Assembly (NCBI GenBank): GCA_964490145.1 | Contig: CAZBBS010000165.1 | Coordinates: forward strand, 1 to 5,030 | Source of the DNA: Eutrophocola sp964490145 | GTDB lineage: Bacteria; Pseudomonadota; Gammaproteobacteria; Pseudomonadales; Pseudohongiellaceae | Length of the DNA stretch: 5,030 bases | Reading direction: 5' to 3' | In this document: positions 1-4,991 of the stretch, piece by piece | Position numbering within the stretch: position 1 is the stretch's first letter | Layout: each line of letters opens with the position of its first letter | Position numbers and translations under genes: made by a program | Notes under the pieces: generated by a model | Databases searched by the model: none | Seen by the model: only the letters and a program-made list of their open reading frames with translations | What the model was told of the DNA's origin: nothing

Positions 1-56
1 CCTCCTGCCTCCTGCCTCCTGCCTCCTGCCTCCTGCCTCCTGCCTCCTGCCTCCAG
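1..56 (+). repeat. Perfect 7-bp tandem repeat array (CCTCCTG)n
   Basis: Seven exact copies of CCTCCTG fill positions 1-49, and an eighth unit (50-56, CCTCCAG) differs at one base. The array is cut by the window edge, so its true length is unknown. One strand is purely pyrimidine apart from the G of each unit. The array runs directly into the hairpin at 55-67, an arrangement repeated in inverted form at 4838-4902. There is no open reading frame of note and no promoter inside it. It is a simple-sequence array, prone to copy-number change, and probably part of a composite repeat family. Confidence 0.95.
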
Positions 57-68
57 CGCGAAGCGCGT
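55..68 (+). repeat. Small hairpin joined to the left heptad array
   Basis: GCGC (56-59) and GCGC (63-66) can pair around a GAA loop. An alternative register pairs CGCG (57-60) with CGCG (64-67), with a G-T wobble outside. It sits immediately inside the heptad array. The inverted copy near the right end has a hairpin of the same size at the same relative place (4859-4871), with a loop of matching position and one changed but still paired stem position. No T-run follows, so it is not an intrinsic terminator. Confidence 0.65.
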
Positions 69-106
69 CTACCTCTGACCTACATCAACCCTGCCAGTAA
101 TTCGTC

Positions 107-135
107 TTGCCTGCCTCCGGGGCGGGTGTTATAAA
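107..135 (+). promoter_or_regulatory. Probable sigma-70 promoter of the CmcJ-like oxygenase gene
   Basis: A -35 candidate TTGCCT (107-112) and a -10 candidate TATAAA (130-135) are separated by exactly 17 bp. They match 4/6 and 5/6 bases of the sigma-70 consensus. Transcription would start near 142, giving a leader of about 22 nt before the ATG at 165. The -35 box lies in a CCTGCCTCC-like stretch (109-118) that looks like a remnant of the neighbouring heptad repeat. Confidence 0.55.
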
Positions 136-164
136 ACTCGCCGCATCAGAACAAGGAATACATC

Positions 165-995
165 ATGAGCTCATCCGCCGCGAATATGCAGACCCCGCAA
201 ACCGTCAAAACCTGGATCAAGTATGTGAAGAAGGGGGAAAAGACCATTTTCTACCCTGGCGATCGTGAAAAGTCATACTGGCCAGGCGAAGATCATGACG
301 TGCTGGTGACCGACCTGCATTCACTGACACCTGAGCAGATGCCGACAGTGGAAAAGAACGGTTTTACCCTGTTGCGCCATCAGACAAGAATGACGGATTA
401 TCATGACCAGCATCAGCTCGACACGATTTTTTATCCTGAAATGTGTGAGCTGGCAAAACAGGTCAATGGTGCCACCAAATCCATCGCTTTTGGCCATGTG
501 GCCCGTGATGATTCGGCTGGCGCCCGTCAGCATCTGCAGCCAGCCTTTGCGGCCCACGTGGATTACGGCCGCTTCACGGTGGAGGAGTACACGCGGAATA
601 TTCTGGGAGAGGAAGCAGACAAATGGCTTGAGAAGCGCGTGATCCTGATGAATTTCTGGCGACCGATCAAAACAGTCTATCGCTCTCCCTTGGCACTTTG
701 CGATGCTTCTTCACTGGGTGAGGATGATTTGTGGGAAGCGGAAGTGCGTGGCGGGTTGGACGATCCCAATCGTCCTCCACTGTATGGCTGGAATCTGTCA
801 TACAACCCGAACCATCGCTGGTATTACGCCAGCGAAATGCAACCCGAGGAAATTTTTGCTTTCAAACTCTACGATTCCCGCGAGGATGTGCCCAGGTTTA
901 CCGGGCACACAGCCATTGAGCTGCCTGGTACTGATGAAAACACCCCGCCGCGTAACAGCATGGAAATTCGCACCATCTCCTTCGTGGACGAATAA
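165..995 (+). CDS. CmcJ/NvfI/AsaB-family non-heme iron oxygenase (hydroxylase/desaturase-like)
   Basis: This 276-residue protein is probably cytoplasmic; I see no signal peptide or membrane segment. It resembles the family of CmcJ (cephamycin 7-alpha-methoxylation), fungal AsaB/NvfI and gibberellin desaturase-like enzymes. Visible landmarks are an HVD motif at H131-x-D133, VILMNFWRPI at 159-168 followed by the LALCDASSL segment (176-184), HRWYYASEM at 217-225, a distal GHTA histidine (H248), and PPRNSMEIRT near the C terminus (261-270). By analogy, H131, D133 and H248 would bind Fe(II), and R263 or R268 would bind 2-oxoglutarate. These roles are inferred, and H217 is an alternative ligand. 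The length is normal for the family, so the gene looks intact. The start is supported by AAGGAA (153-158), about 6-7 nt upstream of the ATG, and by a promoter just before it. No beta-lactam or other antibiotic genes are nearby, so the CmcJ substrate cannot be assumed. The transporter gene follows 177 bp downstream on the same strand, with no clear terminator between them. Confidence 0.85.
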   Translation: MSSSAANMQTPQTVKTWIKYVKKGEKTIFYPGDREKSYWPGEDHDVLVTDLHSLTPEQMPTVEKNGFTLLRHQTRMTDYHDQHQLDTIFYPEMCELAKQVNGATKSIAFGHVARDDSAGARQHLQPAFAAHVDYGRFTVEEYTRNILGEEADKWLEKRVILMNFWRPIKTVYRSPLALCDASSLGEDDLWEAEVRGGLDDPNRPPLYGWNLSYNPNHRWYYASEMQPEEIFAFKLYDSREDVPRFTGHTAIELPGTDENTPPRNSMEIRTISFVDE

Positions 996-1048
996 GCGCG
1001 TATCATTCATCACAACACGATTTGTTCGCGCTCAAAGTCGTTTCCTGC

Positions 1049-1096
1049 AGGCGTTAACTTACGCCTTGATTCTGTGGGAAGCGGCTTTAGCCGCGA
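1049..1096 (+). repeat. REP-like palindromic element between the oxygenase and transporter genes
   Basis: The core is GCGGCT (1081-1086) paired with AGCCGC (1089-1094), preceded by TGTGGGAA (1073-1080) and followed by GA. This TGTGGGA-stem-GA layout closely resembles the REP sequences common in Pseudomonas, Xanthomonas and marine gammaproteobacteria (recollection, not searched). A second 6-bp stem lies just upstream: AGGCGT (1049-1054) with ACGCCT (1061-1066), loop TAACTT. No T-run follows either stem, so it is not a classic terminator. It could still pause polymerase or protect the upstream mRNA from 3' decay, as REPs do elsewhere. Confidence 0.65.
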
Positions 1097-1108
1097 AAAC
1101 AACATGCC

Positions 1109-1138
1109 TTTACCCTGATACCTGAAAATAGGTAGACT
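1109..1138 (+). promoter_or_regulatory. Weak candidate promoter for the transporter gene
   Basis: TTTACC (1109-1114) and TAGACT (1133-1138) are spaced by 18 bp, and each matches 4/6 consensus bases. A start near 1145 would give a leader of about 28 nt to the first ATG. A short hairpin, TACCT/AGGTA (1119-1134), lies between the boxes. The match is weak enough to occur by chance, so read-through from the oxygenase promoter is an equal alternative. Confidence 0.25.
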
Positions 1139-1159
1139 CCCTCCACAACAAAAACAACA

Positions 1160-1181
1160 GGATTTCACCCTGATGAAATCC
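1160..1181 (+). promoter_or_regulatory. Inverted repeat covering the first ATG and ribosome-binding site of the transporter gene
   Basis: GGATTTCA (1160-1167) and TGAAATCC (1174-1181) form a perfect 8-bp inverted repeat with a 6-nt CCCTGA loop. The left arm takes in most of the AGGA Shine-Dalgarno (1159-1162). The right arm and loop take in the ATG at 1173-1175. In RNA the hairpin would hide the first start site and leave the second one (ATG at 1197) open. In DNA it could instead be an operator for a dimeric regulator. Confidence 0.45.
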
Positions 1182-2465
1182 GGCACTGGGGGTAGCATGT
1201 CAGCTGAAGCAGTATCGACAAACAATAAAGGCTTCTTTACATACGAAAACGGCATACTGGTGTTGCTGGGTTTCACCTTTGGCCTGATCTTTTTTGATCG
1301 CAATGCGGTGGGTGTCCTGACCCCGTTCATCATTGAGGACCTGGGACTGAGCAATTCCCAGTTGGGGATGCTGTCTTCCATGCTGGCCCTGGCCTGGGCG
1401 ATTTCCGCCTATGTCTTCAGCGCCTGGAGTGACCGCAAGGGCTCCCGTAAACCCTTCATCCTGATTTCCATTATCGTGTTTTCCCTGTGTTCGGCCAGTT
1501 CCGGACTTGCCGGATCTTTCGGGTTTCTGCTCCTGGCCAGGATTGTGATGGGGCTGGCCGAAGGGCCGTTTCTGCCGATCTGCCTGTCAGTGATGAACGA
1601 GGAGAGCTCGCCCCACCGTCGCGGGATGAATGCCGGCATCATGCAGAATGTCTTTGCGGCCTTGCTGGGTACCACGCTGGCCCCGATTCTGTTGACTGCC
1701 TTGGCGCAGCAGTACGACTGGCGCATCACTTTTTATCTGACCGGTGTACCCGGTCTTATCTGTGGCTTCCTGGTCTGGAAGTTCATGCGTGAACCCAAAT
1801 CCCATGCTGACAAGGCAGGCACAGAGCCATCCGAGATCGGTGAGCAGTCAGGTCATCAGATCAAATTCAGCGCGCTGGGCATGCTCAAGGAACACAATAT
1901 CCGCATCTGCGCCCTGATTTCTGTCTGCCTGGTGTCCTGGTTCCTGGTTACCTTGACCTTTATGCCCGTATTCCTGATCAATTTCCGCGGCATGGACCCG
2001 GCCACCGAGATGGGGCCGGCGATGTCTTTCATGGGCTTTGCCACCATGATCTGCGGTTTTCTGGTGCCGGCCTGGTCCGATCGCATCGGCCGCAAGCCGG
2101 TGATGATCCTGTTCACTTTCATTGGTGTGGTGACCCCACTGACTGCCCTGTATTTTGAGGGTTCAGTCTGGATGATGGGCCTGCTGTTGTTTATCGGCTG
2201 GAGTGCTTCGGGCTCCTTTGCCCTGTTTATGGGCGTGGTGCCCGGTGAGACGGTCAGCCCGCAACTGGCGGCAACCTCTATGGGTCTGGTGGTGTGTATC
2301 GGGGAACTGGTGGGTGGTTTTGCTTCACCGTGGCTGGCCGGTGTACTGGCGGATTCCTCCAGCCTGCAGGCACCCATGTATTACTGTGTGGTGTGTGCTT
2401 TCCTCTCCGGGGTGGCGGCCTTGTTCCTTAAGGAAACCGCACCAAGTCAGGTGGGGAAAAAATAA
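1173..2465 (+). CDS. Major facilitator superfamily (MFS) transporter
   Basis: This inner-membrane secondary transporter has 430 residues, with the hydrophobic segments expected of 12 helices in two halves. Hallmarks are FDRNAVG in helix 1 (41-47), the motif A loop WSDRKGSRKP (85-94) between helices 2 and 3, RIVMGLAEGP in helix 4 (123-132), and the duplicate motif A WSDRIGRKP (301-309) between helices 8 and 9. A polar loop at about 206-230 divides the halves. The helix 1 DR pair and overall layout recall organic-anion carriers, but the substrate and direction cannot be read. Two starts are possible. ATG 1173 has AGGA 10 nt upstream, but both lie in a hairpin. ATG 1197 (422 residues, MSAEAVST) has GGGGG 4 nt upstream and is unobstructed; nothing before residue 20 is needed for the fold, so 1197 may be the main start. 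The gene ends Lys-Lys-TAA inside the arm of the palindrome at 2471-2511. It is convergent with the hydrolase gene and follows the oxygenase gene, so transport of that enzyme's substrate or product is a reasonable guess. Confidence 0.93.
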   Translation: MKSGTGGSMSAEAVSTNNKGFFTYENGILVLLGFTFGLIFFDRNAVGVLTPFIIEDLGLSNSQLGMLSSMLALAWAISAYVFSAWSDRKGSRKPFILISIIVFSLCSASSGLAGSFGFLLLARIVMGLAEGPFLPICLSVMNEESSPHRRGMNAGIMQNVFAALLGTTLAPILLTALAQQYDWRITFYLTGVPGLICGFLVWKFMREPKSHADKAGTEPSEIGEQSGHQIKFSALGMLKEHNIRICALISVCLVSWFLVTLTFMPVFLINFRGMDPATEMGPAMSFMGFATMICGFLVPAWSDRIGRKPVMILFTFIGVVTPLTALYFEGSVWMMGLLLFIGWSASGSFALFMGVVPGETVSPQLAATSMGLVVCIGELVGGFASPWLAGVLADSSSLQAPMYYCVVCAFLSGVAALFLKETAPSQVGKK

Positions 2466-2470
2466 AAATT

Positions 2471-2519
2471 GGGGTCAGATCATAATTTTCATATAAAGAT
2501 GATCTGACCCCGTTTTTTT
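2471..2519 (+). terminator. Bidirectional terminator / interspersed palindrome between convergent genes
   Basis: GGGGTCAGATCAT (2471-2483) and ATGATCTGACCCC (2499-2511) are a perfect 13-bp inverted repeat with a 15-nt A/T-rich loop. On the plus strand the stem is followed by G and seven Ts (2513-2519). On the minus strand it is followed by a run of Ts opposite 2464-2468. It therefore fits an intrinsic terminator for both genes that converge on it. The GGGGTCAGA/TCTGACCCC ends also resemble short palindromic repeats I recall scattered through many proteobacterial genomes, so it may be a small non-autonomous mobile element used as a terminator. Confidence 0.85.
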
Positions 2520-3402
2520 ACTTTTTGGCGGTTTCCAGGCGGCAACCGGCATCATCCTTGACGATATACCCGGCTGAGGGGTCGGCAAAGTGTGTGCCGA
2601 TAATCAGCACATCTTCATTGGCCATATCCTTGACGAAGGCCTCGCGCGACGCGGCTCCCCCGGCCTGATCCATATCGAAGCGCACAATTCTTTGCGGCTC
2701 TTCCAGCTGAATAGGGCAATGCATCAAGTCTCCTGTTACCACGGCCTTTTCGCCTTTCGACTCGATACAAATGCTGACGTGCCCCGGGGAATGACCAGGC
2801 GTCGGGCGCAGGGTGATTTCCGGACAGACCTTGTGCTCAGGATCAATCAGGTCCACCAGCCCGGCATCCACGACAGGCTGCACCGCGTCATGCATGTGGT
2901 TCAGGTCGTGATAGCCGTTGGTCTCCAGGAGATGCATCCAGTGGGCATATTCCTTTTTGCCGAACAGGTAGCGGGCATTGGGGAAGGTCGGTACCCATTG
3001 GCCATCCACCAGGTGGGTGTTCCAGCCGACGTGGTCGAAATGGAGGTGAGTACACAGAACGGTGTCGATTTTTTCACGGTCAAAACCGGCCGCTTTCAGG
3101 TCTTCCAGAAAACTGGTCTGCATGTTGGTGAAAATGTCGAATTCACGCTGGCGGTCGCCACCGATGCAGGTGTCGAGCATGATCTGCCGGTCCGGGGTGC
3201 GCATGACAAAGCACTGGAAGCTGATAATCATTTTGCCGTCTTCGGTGGCCCAGTGTGGTTTCAGCCAGGGGTATTTCTGGACGTCTTCGGGACCGGCATC
3301 CGGCCAGAGCATGCTGATGTCATCTTCCCAGCCGTTCACTTCCACGATACGGGTGATTTCCACATCACCGATTTTCCAGGTACGCAGGTGTTCTATTGCC
3401 AT
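2518..3402 (-). CDS. Metallo-beta-lactamase-fold hydrolase (lactonase-like)
   Basis: This is a 294-residue soluble protein with no signal peptide. The zinc-binding HxHxDH motif is intact: THLHFDHVGW, with H119, H121, D123 and H124. Further expected ligands follow in order: TPGHSPGH (H204/H208, the latter more likely the ligand), TGDLMH (D225) and GTHFAD (H271). The set is complete for a dinuclear centre, so the enzyme should be active. DTCIGG (77-82) is the usual strand before the metal loop. The general layout is shared with N-acyl-homoserine lactonases and methyl-parathion hydrolase-type enzymes, but these groups cannot be told apart by eye and many relatives act on unknown esters or lactones. 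The start is well supported: GGGAG (3409-3413 on the complement) lies 6 nt before the ATG. The gene is convergent with the transporter gene and divergent from the DUF6152 gene. Its stop codon abuts the shared terminator, and it also ends Lys-Lys-TAA. Confidence 0.9.
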   Translation of the reverse strand: MAIEHLRTWKIGDVEITRIVEVNGWEDDISMLWPDAGPEDVQKYPWLKPHWATEDGKMIISFQCFVMRTPDRQIMLDTCIGGDRQREFDIFTNMQTSFLEDLKAAGFDREKIDTVLCTHLHFDHVGWNTHLVDGQWVPTFPNARYLFGKKEYAHWMHLLETNGYHDLNHMHDAVQPVVDAGLVDLIDPEHKVCPEITLRPTPGHSPGHVSICIESKGEKAVVTGDLMHCPIQLEEPQRIVRFDMDQAGGAASREAFVKDMANEDVLIIGTHFADPSAGYIVKDDAGCRLETAKK

Positions 3403-3421
3403 GATTCACTCCCGTTGGCGA

Positions 3422-3449
3422 TTTACAACGGGTCCAAGTGTATCGTAAA
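3422..3449 (-). promoter_or_regulatory. Weak candidate promoter for the hydrolase gene
   Basis: Read on the minus strand, TTTACG (3444-3449) and TGTAAA (3422-3427) are separated by 16 bp, each with 4/6 consensus matches. Transcription would start near 3415, giving a very short leader that still contains the GGGAG ribosome-binding site. The inverted pair GATTTAC (3420-3426) and GTAAATC (3458-3464) brackets these boxes and could be an operator. No better minus-strand promoter is visible in the gap. Confidence 0.25.
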
Positions 3450-3479
3450 CCGGACAGGTAAATCTCCCCGAAAACAGCT

Positions 3480-3495
3480 CTGGCACGCAGGCTGC
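3480..3495 (+). promoter_or_regulatory. Candidate sigma-54 promoter upstream of the DUF6152 gene
   Basis: CTGGCACG (3480-3487), four bases, then CTGC (3492-3495) gives the invariant GG-N10-GC spacing. The -24 block matches the sigma-54 consensus fully, and the -12 block has C in place of the first T of TTGC. A start near 3507 would give a leader of about 105 nt to the ATG at 3612. No enhancer-binding regulator gene is in the window. The site overlaps an 11-bp palindrome, CAGGCTGCCTG (3488-3498), so an operator is another reading. Confidence 0.3.
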
Positions 3496-3552
3496 CTGGG
3501 GCATTCCGGCCCCCGTAAAAAAAGGAAAAATTGCGAACTTGAGGCTGTCATA

Positions 3553-3581
3553 CTGGTTTCTGGCAGTGTGCCGCCTATACT
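3553..3581 (+). promoter_or_regulatory. Candidate sigma-70 promoter of the DUF6152 gene
   Basis: TATACT (3576-3581) is a good -10 box (5/6). The best-spaced -35 candidate, CTGGTT (3553-3558, 17 bp upstream), is poor, so an activator may be needed. A start near 3588 would leave a leader of about 24 nt. An A-rich stretch (3516-3530) upstream could bend DNA or act as an UP element. The spacer holds a small inverted repeat, GGCA (3562-3565) and TGCC (3569-3572). Confidence 0.4.
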
Positions 3582-3611
3582 AGCCACCTTCGACAAAGAC
3601 AGGTATTCATC

Positions 3612-4757
3612 ATGCGTTTTTCACAGAAACTTTTATGTTCCACCGTTGCTGCAGCCTCATTGTCCTGTACGGCATTACCAGCATCAGCCCATCATGGTTT
3701 TGGTCTTTTCCAGATGGACAAACCTACCAAAATCTGGACTGGTACACTGCTGGAGATGCACCTGGTCAATCCCCATTCCTACATGGAGCTGGAAGTGGTG
3801 GGCGAAGACGGTGAGAACCACATCATGCGCTGTGAGATGCGCGCGGCAACCCTGATCAAGCGTTCCGGCTGGTCCACAGACATGTTTGTGGTGGGTTCCC
3901 ACATTGAAATCGAGGGGCGCACCCACCGTGATGATCCCTATGCCTGCTACATCGAAAATTTCAAGATCAATGATTCCATCGAGATGAACCGTAATGACCA
4001 GTTGTCTTCCGGTGCACCGGTGGATACCTCAGGCCGTCCAGTGCGCTTGGCGGATGGTCAGTTGAATCTCAGCGGCGACTGGGCCGTGGAGCAACTCGTG
4101 CTGACGGTACCCCCCAGTGGTGGCAATGGTTCCATGATTCCCAAGAGCATGAGTCCGGATTTTGCCGCCGGCAAAATCACCCTGGAACAAGTTCAGGCTA
4201 CCCAGCCGCCACGTCCGAAAACCGTCTATACACAGAAGGGGCAGGAAGCTGCCGATGCCTTTGACAGACGTTCACCAATCGATAACCCCTGGTTTGCCTG
4301 CAAGCCCACCAGCTTTATCCGCGACTGGACCGCTGACTGGCCCATCAACCGTTTCGAGCAGAAAACCCTGGCCAGTGGTGAAAAGGTCATCGACATCACC
4401 TACGGGCTCTACAACTTTGATCGTCGTATCCATATCGGCATGAACGATCATCCCGCCAACATCACCCCAAGCTATGCCGGTCACTCCATCGGGAAATGGG
4501 ACGGGGACACGCTGGTAGTCGATACCATTGGTTTTGAGGCTGGCGTCCTGTCACCGCCAACCCGTAGCAGTGAACAGATGCATATCGTGGAGCGTTTCAC
4601 GCTGGACAGGGAAAAAGTGGCCCTGCGTCGGGATTACACCGTTACTGACCCGGTCTACCTGGCAGCACCGTATGAAAGCTACGACATCATGTATATTTCA
4701 GACGTGCCCTTTGAACGGCAGGAATGCGAGGACATGACCCCCGAGTTTCAGCAGTAA
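3612..4757 (+). CDS. Secreted DUF6152-type protein with C-terminal GDTLVVDT domain
   Basis: This 381-residue exported protein starts with a clear Sec signal peptide: MRFSQK, a hydrophobic core to about residue 20, then ALPASA. Cleavage after A26 would leave His-His-Gly-Phe as the mature N terminus. Two parts are visible. Residues 27-120 resemble DUF6152: HHGFGLFQMDKPTKIWTGTL, NPHSY (53-57), then a beta-rich barrel-like stretch ending CYIENF. After a linker come GRPVRLADGQLNLSGDWA (141-158) and a C-terminal block with RRIHIGMNDHPANI (271-284), GHSIGKWDGDTLVVDT (290-305) and HIVERFTLD (324-332). I recall this block from uncharacterised exported proteins of proteobacteria and acidobacteria. Its function is unknown and I assign none. 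The periplasm is the likely location; no lipobox (the signal-peptide cysteines C9 and C19 lack a cleavage context) and no membrane anchor are visible. AGG (3601-3603) lies 8 nt before the ATG. The gene is divergent from the hydrolase gene and is probably monocistronic, since a strong terminator follows. Confidence 0.85.
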   Translation: MRFSQKLLCSTVAAASLSCTALPASAHHGFGLFQMDKPTKIWTGTLLEMHLVNPHSYMELEVVGEDGENHIMRCEMRAATLIKRSGWSTDMFVVGSHIEIEGRTHRDDPYACYIENFKINDSIEMNRNDQLSSGAPVDTSGRPVRLADGQLNLSGDWAVEQLVLTVPPSGGNGSMIPKSMSPDFAAGKITLEQVQATQPPRPKTVYTQKGQEAADAFDRRSPIDNPWFACKPTSFIRDWTADWPINRFEQKTLASGEKVIDITYGLYNFDRRIHIGMNDHPANITPSYAGHSIGKWDGDTLVVDTIGFEAGVLSPPTRSSEQMHIVERFTLDREKVALRRDYTVTDPVYLAAPYESYDIMYISDVPFERQECEDMTPEFQQ

Positions 4758-4776
4758 CCAGCAGTTAGCTGACATA

Positions 4777-4805
4777 AAAAAAACCGGCGACAAGCCGGTT
4801 TTTTT
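4777..4805 (+). terminator. Strong intrinsic terminator after the DUF6152 gene
   Basis: AACCGGC (4782-4788) pairs with GCCGGTT (4794-4800) around a GACAA loop. The pairing extends through flanking A and T runs (A from 4776, T to 4805). The seven-T tract on the plus strand makes a classic intrinsic terminator 20 bp after the stop codon. The A-run on the left would give a U tract on the opposite strand, so it can also work in reverse. Confidence 0.92.
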
Positions 4806-4837
4806 ATCTCTGGTATTCGGGGGTTCTGCATTGCACG

Positions 4838-4902
4838 GGAGATAGGAGACAGGGGGGACGCACTACGTGCGGGAGACAGGAAGCAGGAGACAAGAGGCAG
4901 GG
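4838..4902 (-). repeat. Degenerate inverted copy of the heptad/hairpin composite element
   Basis: Read on the plus strand, period-7 units of the form GGAGRCA run from 4838 to 4858 and again from 4872 to 4902, without losing phase inside each block. Units include GGAGATA, GGAGACA (three times), GGAAGCA and AGAGGCA. The complement of the left-edge array has the unit GGAGGCA, so this is the same family in opposite orientation. Between the two blocks lies the hairpin CGCAC-TAC-GTGCG (4859-4871). The left-edge element has its hairpin in the equivalent place. No gene is present in 4806-5030, only this element, the array at the edge, and a short TTCCGGAA palindrome (4973-4980). Confidence 0.8.
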
Positions 4903-4991
4903 TTGTTTCTGGAAAGCTTTGGGTGTCTGGTCTTTATTTCTACATTGGGTGAAAAATTATTCTAGACGGATATTCCGGAAAAACGATCATT

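Noticed and set aside
1..56. The heptad array as a CRISPR or as a coding repeat
   Set aside because: There are no spacers between units, and 7 bp is far too short for CRISPR repeats. No start codon or gene-like frame runs through it.
703..1125. A plus-strand frame overlapping the end of the oxygenase gene and the REP region
   Set aside because: It runs through the conserved C-terminal motifs of the oxygenase in another frame and through a REP hairpin. Its translation has no recognisable domain.
1856..2377. A 173-codon minus-strand frame inside the transporter gene
   Set aside because: It is antisense to conserved membrane helices and the second motif A loop. Its composition is typical of a shadow of hydrophobic codons, and it has no ribosome-binding site or recognisable domain.
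3498..3513. GGGGC/GCCCC hairpin in the divergent region as a terminator
   Set aside because: It is followed by A-rich, not T-rich, sequence on the plus strand and lies upstream of both divergent starts, so a termination role makes little sense.
2590..3855. A long plus-strand open frame (421 codons) antisense to the hydrolase gene and running into the DUF6152 gene
   Set aside because: It mirrors a gene with a complete HxHxDH zinc site and a good ribosome-binding site, and it also crosses the start of a gene with a clear signal peptide. Its translation shows no family motif and it has no convincing start signal, so it is a shadow frame.
4945..4974. TTGGGT / GATATT as a promoter for a gene beyond the window
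   Set aside because: Both boxes are weak (18-bp spacing), the downstream gene is not visible, and the heptad array follows directly.
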